In this document: positions 55,441-64,000 of the stretch, piece by piece
Layout: each line of letters starts with the position of its first letter
How positions within the stretch are numbered: position 1 is the stretch's first letter
NCBI GenBank assembly: GCA_963576565.1
Contig: OY755038.1
Coordinates: 203,953,013-204,017,012, forward strand
DNA length: 64,000 bases
Source: Aspidapion aeneum
Lineage: Eukaryota; Arthropoda; Insecta; Coleoptera; Brentidae
Direction of reading: 5' to 3'
Made by a program: the position numbers and the translations under genes
Notes under the pieces: generated by a model
The model's input: the letters and a program-made list of their open reading frames with translations, nothing else
Told to the model about the DNA's origin: nothing
Database searches by the model: none

Positions 55441-56539
55441 TGATAGAGGGGGGCGGGGGGGGGGTTGTCTCTAGGGATTAAAGAAATTGTCGGTATTTTC
55501 TATGACAGGATAGAAATTATTTTATGCTTATTTTTATTTATAATAGGCGGAAACGTTACCCTCTGGTTTTGGACACGAAAAAAAGAGGCTTTGTTATTTA
55601 CTCTATTCATTATTTTTCCTGTTGCTATTTGAAAACTTAAAACATTGATCTGTTCAAAGATTCTATGTTAGTATCGTTGAATAAATAAGAATTTATTTAA
55701 TCTACAGTATGAGCCTTTGAGCCAAATTAGCTTAAAAATCAACATGTATCTTGTCGCTTGAAGTAATGTTAATCTCTTTAAGTTCTTGTTGAATTAAAAC
55801 TACTTAATGACTGAATAATGTGGATTCTTTTTGGTAATTATTTCTTCAACAACAAGTTATTTGTCAGAAGCAATTTATGAAAATGTTTTATGGTATGTTT
55901 ATTTCTTAAGACATTTTTACATCAAAATGAATGCAAAAGGAGCTACAGGGGTTCTACAAATGTCTGCATTATGTTATTATAGTTCCTTGAGTGAATCGAT
56001 TTTGATATGATTTTTTTGAAAAATCAAATTTTTTTTTAAAAGTTTTCCCAACAAACAGTCAAAAATGTTACCGATATTCAAGGAAAAAAATAATGCAAAA
56101 TGGTAGCTTTGGACTTGGATACTTGACAAAGAATGTTCTACTAATCTAGATTATTCATATATCTATAATGACACAGCAATGATCGAATGATTGAAAGAAT
56201 TAAAAATTAAAACAATGAATTTTTGTTTTACTGGCAAAGCGCAGCGTGAAGTCAGAATTAATGTGATTCTAAACGTATTGTCTAACAAGATTAAAATTCA
56301 AGTCCAAATAAGGTTGTGACTAGAGCCTCAAGCTCGGCCTCAAGTCCTTAGCAATACGAGGAAAAGCATACTTACAAGAAAAAAAAATCATTTTTGTCCA
56401 GTTTTTTAAGCCTCTAACAGGTACTGATATTAAAGATAATCATGGCGATTTACTCACTATTTTTGATTTGAGAATAGTAGGTATATGAATTTCTACTTCG
56501 CAGTCGTGCTCTTTTTAGTGGTAGAATAATAGGAAGGGC
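55441..56539. other. AT-rich DNA, nothing recognised
   Basis: A G-rich run (GGGGGGCGGGGGGGGGG) lies at about 55446-55464. No ORF or repeat pair is supported. Confidence 0.35.
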
Positions 56540-57835
56540 AAAAAAATATCGAAACACAAAGTATCGAAAACACAAAATATCGAAACTACAAAATATCGAA
56601 AACATACAAAATATCGAAACTACGAAATATCGAAACCACAAAATATCGACAGTACATTTTATCGAATTACAAAATATCGAAACTACAAAATATCGAAACC
56701 ACAAAATATCGAAACTACAAAATATCGAAACCACAAAATATCGAATTACAAAATATCGAAAATACAAAATATCGAAAATACAAAATATCGAAAATACAAA
56801 ATATCGAAAATACAAAATAACGAATCACAAAATATCGAAATTAACAAATATCGAAAATCAAAAGTAGAAAATTTCGAAACCTTAACCTAACCCGACCCTG
56901 ACGTAACCTAACCTAATCTAACTAAACCTAATCTAACCTAACCACATGAAAATAGAAAGTTTCAAAACATAACCTGACGAAACCTAATCAAATCTAGCCG
57001 AACCGAACCGAATCGAACTGAACCGAACCCAAGCAAACTGCACCAACAATTTTTTTCAAAAAAAAAACTTTCCTGACTTTTTTCCCGGGATCCTAGAAGC
57101 TGTGAATCCGAACCGAACCGAACTGAACCGAACCGGACGGAACCAAACCAAACCAAACCAAACCAAACCGAACCGAACCTAACTGAACCGAACCAAACCG
57201 AACCAAACCTAACCTAACGACACTAAATTACAAAACTGCTAATTAGGTTTATTTGGGTATGGTTAGGTATGGTTAGGTTTGGATAGGTTCGGTTCGGTTC
57301 GGTTCGGTTCGGTTCGGTACGGTCCGGTCCGGTCCGGTCCGGTCCGGTCCGGTTCGGTTCGGTTCGAATTCACACCTTCTAGGATCCCGGGAAAGAAGCC
57401 AGGAGAGTTTTTTTTTTGAAAAAATTGTTGGTTCAGTTTGCTTTGGTTTGGTTTGATTCGGATCGGTTCGGTTCTGTTCGGTTAGATTTGATTAGGTTTC
57501 AATAGGTTAGGTTTTTGGCACTATCTATTTTCGTGTGCTTATGTCAGATTAGGTTGAGTTAGATTAGAATGAGTTAGATTAGGTCTTGGTCAGGTTAGGT
57601 GAAGGATCCGAAATTTTCTGTTTTTGATTTTCCATATTATGTTGTTTCGATTATTGTATTTTCGATATTTTGTGTTTTCGATATTTTGTATTTTCGATAT
57701 TTTGTCATTCGATATTTTGTAGTTTCGATATTTTGTAATTTCGATATTTTGTTGTTTCGATATTATGTGCTTTCGATATTTTAATTCGATATTTTCTTTT
57801 TCGATATTTTGTGTTTCGATATTTTTTCGCCCTTC
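56540..57835. repeat. Simple-repeat fold-back S, locus 2 (1.3 kb)
   Basis: The left arm is about 20 units of AAATATCGAAACTACA (14-17 bases, 56545-56875), then AACCTAACC-like and (CCGAA)n repeats with the core TCCCGGGATCCTAGA at about 57085. The right arm is the inverse: (GGTTC)n and (GGTCC)n, the core inverted at about 57380, then about 12 units of TTTCGATATTTTGTG to 57830. It yields long spurious frames rich in FRYF and SIFC. It is a giant hairpin built of satellites. Confidence 0.85.
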
Positions 57836-58059
57836 CGAATAATAACCATAATTACTTTTACATATTATGAAAATTATGTCCATTTGTTAACAAATTCTTG
57901 AGTTCATATGAAAAAATCCTGAACCCGTAGAGTAAGGGATTTTTCTGGAGTCGTGCATAGAAGCTTTATTGTTAAAAAAATTGGCTGAACACGAAATTTC
58001 CAAAAATTTCTGAGAACTAATTTTGAGATGCACGCGTTTTGTCATCATCCCTAGTAACA

Positions 58060-58225
58060 CAGGTACGTTTTCAAAAAGTTTCTAAAATGTCTATTTCGGA
58101 CCTATGTGACGTTTTAAAAACCTACGCCTAGGTCTCTCAGGGTCCGGTAGAGGTCCCAGAAGGTTCATGGAACGTTTTTGAGGCTCTTTTTTACGATTTT
58201 AAAGCGTCCCCACAGAACGTTTTTA
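58060..58225. repeat. Degenerate ACGTTTTTAAAACGTCC repeats
   Basis: Several 25-35 base units (TTCATGGAACGTTTTTGAGG, AGCGTCCCCACAGAACGTTT) are like those in 48909-52345. Confidence 0.55.
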
Positions 58226-58239
58226 AAGTAAGCTCAGCT

Positions 58240-58630
58240 CTCTAGTATTTCTGGAAGTGGGCAATGTTACTTTCACTTAAATTTACATGTATAGGGGAGG
58301 GGAGTAAAGTAGAGTTTTGGGGTTTTCTTTATTTTTTTTAAGGGTTTGGCCATAATTTTTATCAGTCTGCCAAATTTCAGATTTGTAGCATGTCTGGAAG
58401 TACAGCAGAATTTTGATGATTTATACATTAGTGCGTGAGTGAATTAAGTGAGTGGCAATTACGACGTTTTTTGAAATTTCGTAACAACTTTACTAGTTTA
58501 TGGAAGTCCATGAAACTTGGTGGAGTTGTTAACTCTATAAAGATCTACGACTGTGTTTGAGTTTCGTAGCTCATACCAAAGTAGAGTTTTAGATAGGTCG
58601 AATATGAGCTGAAATGTTTCAAGAAAAGAT
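58240..58630. repeat. Dispersed repeat D, copy 2
   Basis: It matches 25790-26295 in reverse (GTATAGGGGAGGGGAGTAAA, TCTGGAAGT, TTAACTCTATAAAGATCTAC). No coding frame. Confidence 0.55.
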
Positions 58631-59301
58631 GGCACAGCAGTTTACGCGAACTTGGCGGGGTACTGCCGTGCCTCCAGATACGAAAAACGTATAGATACCA
58701 AATTTACATAGATAGAGTTTTTGTCAACTGTGCGCCGATAATTTGACGTAATAAATACACGAATAAAATAAAAGTATAACCAATATAACTTATGTCCATT
58801 GATATTGCTATTTCAAATATTTTTGCATCATGTATCGTAAGGTACTATAGGGCATAGGTATAGGAATAATATTTACTATTTGGAAATAATATGCATACCC
58901 GTGTTTGAAAGCAACCAATCAGGACATTTTGTTCAAGGACCGCGAGGAGTTATGTTTGCATCATGTATTGGCAATTACCGTGTCTATTGGAATATTATGC
59001 GTATGCTATGATTGAATAGATTCAAGTTCAAGGTTTTTTAATCACAGCTGCAAGTCAACTCATCGGCTCTAGTTATTTTCAACATTACAAGATTGATGAT
59101 AAAACGTTTCAGCAAATAGCAATAATTTTGCGACGACACCATCTAAAATGTTTACATTTTATTGTTGCTATAAAAATTCTTTTTCCCACCATAAGCTGTG
59201 CTTCGCAATATTTTTTTTTACTAAATAATAATGGATTTAAAAGGATAAAATATACAGGGTGGCGATTTTAAATGGAACGCTGTCTCAAGCGGGTTCCCAC
59301 A
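58631..59301. other. AT-rich DNA, nothing recognised
   Basis: No supported feature. Confidence 0.35.
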
Positions 59302-60215
59302 TAGCACAAAAATCACATCAACGTTAAATCAACGTGAACAAAAATAATAAAGTTAATTTTTACTAGAAAACATGCTTAAAAATAACTTAAAAACAACGAG
59401 GAATCAAGCTATAAAAATGTAATTTTTGGTGAATTTTCTGGTGCTGTGTATATAACGTCTTTCTTACCCTAGTTATTTTCATGTGCCAAATTCACACTTG
59501 AAAAGTCCTCCACAACATGTTCTAAAACGCCACTAGATTAAGTCTTTTCAAACCTACTAACTTTTTGCGTCTCTTTTTGTCACGTTTTCTTTAACAACTT
59601 TTTTTTAACTTAAACATCACGCGAAAGGAAGTTTTAAAAGTTTACTGGTTTAAGACTACAACAGTTCAAGGCAATTTTAAAAGATGATGCTCAAGGAAAG
59701 ACAAAATCTCTATACATACATTATGTTTTCATTAAAAGCTAAACAAAATTTGCAAAAGTAAACACTTCCACATATTATTAGTGTGTCGTTATCAGGTTAA
59801 TAACTGATGCGTCGTGATCGTGAAGGATTACGGATCAGTTCATTAACTGGTTTTTGAAGTTTAGACGCCAAAACACTACCGGATAGATTCGTCAAAGGGA
59901 AAAATGTCGCCCTTAGATAGCGATGCGTCTAGTAAAATCTCAAAAGTATGTGGTGGATATATAAAATATACTCAGAATTCACTTGGAAATAACGTATAAA
60001 ACATTGCTGTTTTGATTTGATAATGGCGTTATGATAACACCGTTTTTAGCAACGTTATTTTTTATAACGTTAATTAATGACCTATTAAGGTTGATTTCAT
60101 AATATGAAAATATATATTATATGAAATAAACGTTTATTTCTAGCAGCTTTTAAAATCGACGTTTTTTTTCTCACGCCTTTCTTACGTGTTAAACACGTAA
60201 TTGTGCTATGTGACT
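59302..60215. mobile_element. CACATAGCAC element, copy 3 (most complete)
   Basis: The left end CACATAGCACAAAAATCACA and right end GTAATTGTGCTATGTG are inverted. The 914-base interior is non-coding, with AACGTTATTTTTTATAACGTT-like palindromes cut by many changes, and aligns with 37336-38606 and 24178-25050. Confidence 0.7.
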
Positions 60216-62039
60216 TAATATTTGTTTTTTTTTTAAAGCAAAAACCTGTCCAGTGAGATTTTACAAGGGCTTTCTTTCTGTTGCAAAAAATATTTTGTAG
60301 GATCCCGGAAAGGGGTCTACTCACAAACAATTTTTTTTGTTCAAATCGGATGATCCATAACATGTATCGGATTACCCGACTTGTGGTACATCATTCGATA
60401 AACCTTATGAAACTGAGACCCCGAAAAATGCCCAAAATTATTAATGGCGAATATAAAGCACTTGCCTATAGTAACAAATAAAATTAATGGTTGTGACTTT
60501 TGTTACAGATCTCGTTTATATACAGTCTTTGAAGGTATGTAGTTTTTATTTGATTTCAAGAACAGTAAATATAAAAAAATATGATTTTAATCTCGAATGA
60601 TAAATCTGAAACCTAACTGCAATGAACATTGGACTTTTTCGCTCGGGCAGAATTTATGAGCTCACCTACAGCGAGCGATGACCATTTTGATAAAATAGAT
60701 GCCAATGCCTCTTAAAAAAGCAATTGTTTTTGCGAAAGCATCAATTTAAAAGCCATATTTTCAAACTGACCTGTTATTTCTTAAAATTATGCAGGAAGAA
60801 TATTAAACCTATAACATTTTCTCCATAAAAATTCGGTTCATTCATTCATTCAAGTCTCGAAAATGAGTATTTGAGGGTCGGTTTCTCATTAGAGAGTTAT
60901 CTTTGATAGCTGTGTTTTTTTAGCATCTCTTTAGTTAACCCACGGGTCAGGGCTAACCCTCTATTGAGAAATCGGCCCTTAGTAAGGTTATGCCAAAAAC
61001 TGATGTTCATATGATTGTTATGCATAAAATAACAACTGCACCAGAGTAAAACGTACTGTTAACCATAAAGAATACAAGTAGAAACTCAAATAATACATTC
61101 CTAAAGCACATAAACAATGATTCTTGTAAAAATCAGACAGCTTTTCAGCGGTAGAATTCATACAAAGATATTTTTCTATATTCTTTGCTCCATGCACTAA
61201 CTGTATTCACTTTAATTTAAAAATTGCATTCTGCCAAAAAACGGGACACTTATCAAGAAGAAATGCGCGAACTTAGGACGCAAAATTAAAGACGTTAGTA
61301 TGGTTTAACGAATTAGGTCTTATACATACTTAGAAACTCGAAGACCTAAAATAAACTTCTTTCCCTTGCTAATTTGTTTTATGAAAATAAAAAAGCTTAC
61401 ACTATTCAGCTATTTTGACAGCTGGTTCTAGACGTAAAAAAGAACTTTCTAATTTTTGAAGGTTTTCGACTTTAATCAGTAAAGGTTTTCTATATCTAAC
61501 ATCACCAAAAGGACCGATTCTTCATCACCAGGGCAATAGCTGCTTAATCGTTTTCAGAACATGGTAGGCTTATTAGAAGGCGATCTGAGATAACTTATAC
61601 GTAGTTTTAATCCTGCTTCTTCTTTTCAACTTTATTGGAACCTTCAACGAGAGAAGAGGAAATCGACGAGTCAATTTTCAGAGAAGTGGTTTCAAACTAA
61701 ATTGGCCATATTTAAAAGTAACCGCAATTTAAAAACGGGATGGATTGATCATTTTGGGTTGACGTTACAAATAGACATACCGTGGATGACAAACAAAGCA
61801 TTGTTTACATTAAAATGCATGTAGTTAATAGAGTTTTAATTTTAAAATTTTCCGAGAATTCTGACATTTTGTGCCGCTATGGGTTTCTGAAATAAGGGAG
61901 ATAAAGAGAAAGTTTGATTTTTTAGAAGTTCCACTGTTTTACAAGATCAAGGGGAAGATTTACGGGTGCTCTCAGTCGAAAAACGAAAAAGTTGTGTTAA
62001 ATTCTGTAAAAGAGAAGAATTAGGAGCGGCGCATAAAAG
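60216..62039. other. Longest repeat-poor stretch, no recognised gene
   Basis: No paired repeats were seen. A plus-strand open run near 61590-61830 (about 75 codons, containing LYWNLQREKRKSTSQFSEKW) lacks an ATG and any recognised motif. It could be an exon but there is no supporting homology. Confidence 0.3.
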
Positions 62040-62165
62040 TTCGAAAGTACAAAAGGTCGAAAGTACAAAAGACCGAAAACATGGGCAAAAAAAAATTTCC
62101 CTGACTTCTTTCCCGGGATCCTAGAGGGAGTAAATCCGAACCGAACCGAACCGGTTCAGATTGAC
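62040..62165. repeat. Simple-repeat fold-back S, locus 3 (short)
   Basis: CGAAAGTACAAAAGGT units are followed by TTCCCGGGATCCTAGAGGG and CCGAACCGAACCGAACC, the same order as the left arm of 56540-57835. Confidence 0.7.
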
Positions 62166-62573
62166 GCGGGTACCTTTAAAAATCATTAAATTACCAAAAA
62201 AATCAAGAACAACATAGTCACCAGTTAAGAATTAAAAACCCGATTTTGTTACGACCGTCTCAGCATGAAAGTGATTTTTTCAATAAGGTTTTATTGATTC
62301 GCCTAAATCATATCATAAACTGCTCACTTTGATTTCTCAGTAAAAAGCAAAAGAATCTGGTAATGATTTTAATTAGCAAGAATTAATGACGGTGTCGACA
62401 TGACGACATTGCTTTCATTGCAAATCTGTAATTCTCTAAAAAAACTGATTAAAAAAGAGCTTTGCAAAAAAGTTAATTGGTGTTTTTTGTATTTTATTTA
62501 TTTATTTATTATTTAGTAGGTACTTAATAGGAATAGGTCATTAATATTATTGATAAGAGGATATAAGAGATAC

Positions 62574-63215
62574 CGGGTGGGCCAAAAAAAGCCGGACACA
62601 CTGCACTTGGCAGAGAATTAATCAGAGTTTTGACTAAATATATTTTTTGTCCGCCATCTGAAAATCCAAAATGGCGAATGAAATTAAACTGTACCCTTCA
62701 AAAATGGTCGTTTATTTTTGGTTTGCGAACATGTTTTTACTATTTTTTTATATCAGTAAAAAAGCTGCGTTCTTGCCACGCACAACAAGGTACAAATCAG
62801 CAAAATCGCTTCGGTGGTTTTAATTTTTTTTTGTTTATACCATTGTTGTGAATATTACACGATTGTTTTGCCAATCATGTCTGCATTTAGTTCCTTATAA
62901 ATTCTTTAATACTAAACCGATTTTGATAAAATGAAAAACGCTAAGAATTGATTGCTTGGTCATGATCAAAATTATTCGCCATCTTAAGATTTAAGATGGT
63001 GGACAGAATTATACTTGATTCTTAAAAATGGCGTGTTCATTCTTATTTTCTGAAATTGTTTTTTTTTTATTTATAGAAAAACACTACTTTTCCCCCGAAG
63101 AATGAGGTACAAATTAGTAAAATCGGTGTGGTTGTTCTCAAAAAATCTATTTTTGTTTCGGCCATTGTTTTACAGATTATACGATTGCATTGCCAATCCT
63201 GTCTGCATTAATTTC
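62574..63215. mobile_element. CCGGGTGGGCC fold-back element, second copy (one-sided)
   Basis: It starts ACCGGGTGGGCCAAAAAAAG and repeats AGAGAATTAATCAGAGTTTT, then TGCCACGCACAACAAGGTA, as in 26925-27581. It then continues with diverged internal repeats (ACCGATTTTGATAAAAT) and no matching right end. Confidence 0.6.
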
Positions 63216-63359
63216 TTTATAAACTCATTATTACTGAATCGATCACCAAATCACCTAAGTAGTAAATACTGAAGACTTGATATCTTATGAATACATATAC
63301 TTGGGCGTAAAGTGGTGCTATATTGTAGTGGGTGATGTTATTTCAGTATTAAAGGGTAG

Positions 63360-64000
63360 GTATAGATACCTAGCTCCACCTATTTTCCACATTGAAATTG
63401 TTTTTTTGAAAGGAAAATGCCATTTCCAAAAAATAATACCCATATAGGTAGGAGATTTTTCACATAAGCTTGTTTTATGTTGATCCATTTTAAGCTTTTC
63501 CTCTGTTCGTGTAGGATATCTATGATTTTGTGAGTACAATACTTAGATTTGTTCTTTTTAATATGCATTATGCAGGAAAATATGTAAAGACATGGAACAG
63601 TCATTAACTTATTTTCTGTAAAATATTTTTTTGCACGAGCCGCGTGGCCTTAAGTTAAAAATTTGAAAATGAGCCTAATTATGCGTTTTTGCTGAATGAA
63701 TATTGATACTTTATTTGTAGAAACACCCAACAGGACGATATTTTATGACAAAGCTGATTTAACAATTGCAAAGTAGACGTTAATAAGACGTATCCAGTGC
63801 CGATTTTAATTTTAGTAAGGCATATTAGCCTGCGCTTAATCTCTTGGATAAATGATCTAGGTAAGTTTCCCATGACATATTAGCATCTAGAAATACTCCA
63901 AGGAATTAGGCATTCATAGACCGTTCCAACTGATGACAACCAAAAGAAATTGTGAACGACTGTAAAACCTGTAAATGTGAATGCATTTTTGAATTTACTG
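63360..64000 (-). pseudogene. CR1/Jockey-like LINE RT relic, continues past window
   Basis: Minus frames in order: WSISRC..MSWETYLDHLSKR-like text, ALTKIKIGTGYVLL, NQLCHKISSCWVF, then TVPCLYIFSCIMHIKKNKSK and VKNLLPIWVLFFGNG. These match the RT thumb and following region of CR1/Jockey LINEs (H...LxKKLxxAxFxLRxL, SLYIxExLxYVKKN). There are at least three frame breaks. The 5' part lies beyond position 64000. Confidence 0.65.

Noticed and set aside
56450..57883. Long frames rich in FRYF/SIFC or NIEKYR repeats
   Set aside because: They are translations of the AAATATCGAAAC satellite in the fold-back; an artefact of a repeat unit length lacking stops.
1..64000. CRISPR arrays, bacterial operons or telomeric (TTAGG)n arrays
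   Set aside because: No regularly spaced identical repeats with unique spacers, no prokaryotic gene signals, and only AACCTAACC-like variants within the satellite at 56880-57235.

Overview
This 64 kb window looks like AT-rich, intron-rich insect nuclear DNA. It has very low gene density and is packed with decayed transposable elements; no bacterial-style genes, CRISPR arrays or rRNA genes were seen. The insect assignment is an inference from the Nox5-type gene and the transposon mix (RTE, CR1/Jockey and I-like LINEs, Crypton, hAT, Tc1/mariner and pogo MITEs, tRNA SINEs). I cannot name the species or order.

The only host gene I can read is a NADPH oxidase 5-like (Nox5) gene on the minus strand. 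Nine exons between 598 and 13466 join with consistent splice phases. In order they encode a degenerate EF-hand-like unit, four further EF-hand loops, and the first transmembrane segments of the ferric-reductase core with two heme-ligand histidines. The FAD/NADPH dehydrogenase half lies beyond the left edge. Two more possible N-terminal exons (22934-23000 and 44855-44951) would make the gene at least 44 kb long. One EF-hand exon (4983-5195) carries a 2-base insertion that breaks the frame.

Layout: 1-13.5 kb holds the Nox5 exons, with a TIR transposon carrying its own transposase-like ORF (3065-4611), a ZBED/hAT 5' fragment, a Crypton tyrosine recombinase relic and a Gypsy RT scrap in the introns. 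13.5-19.5 kb holds a hAT-type MITE family, including a copy nested in reverse inside another copy, plus a tRNA SINE. 20-23 kb holds a long TIR element and a 508-511 bp tandem unit with a hammerhead ribozyme (retrozyme/Penelope type). 23.6-39 kb holds CR1, RTE and I-like LINE relics, hAT MITEs with exact 8-bp duplications and very large palindromes. 39.8-47.7 kb holds palindromic mariner-type MITEs, a pogo/Tigger MITE and an RTE relic. 48-52.3 kb holds a tRNA-Cys-like SINE and a tandemly duplicated 1.65-1.79 kb block of degenerate short repeats. 53.8-58 kb and 62 kb hold an unusual fold-back family made of simple repeats around a shared core. The right edge is a LINE RT relic.

There is no operon-like cooperation here; the transposons are passengers in Nox5 introns and flanking DNA. 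The most notable non-gene item is the minus-strand hammerhead ribozyme at 22028-22076.
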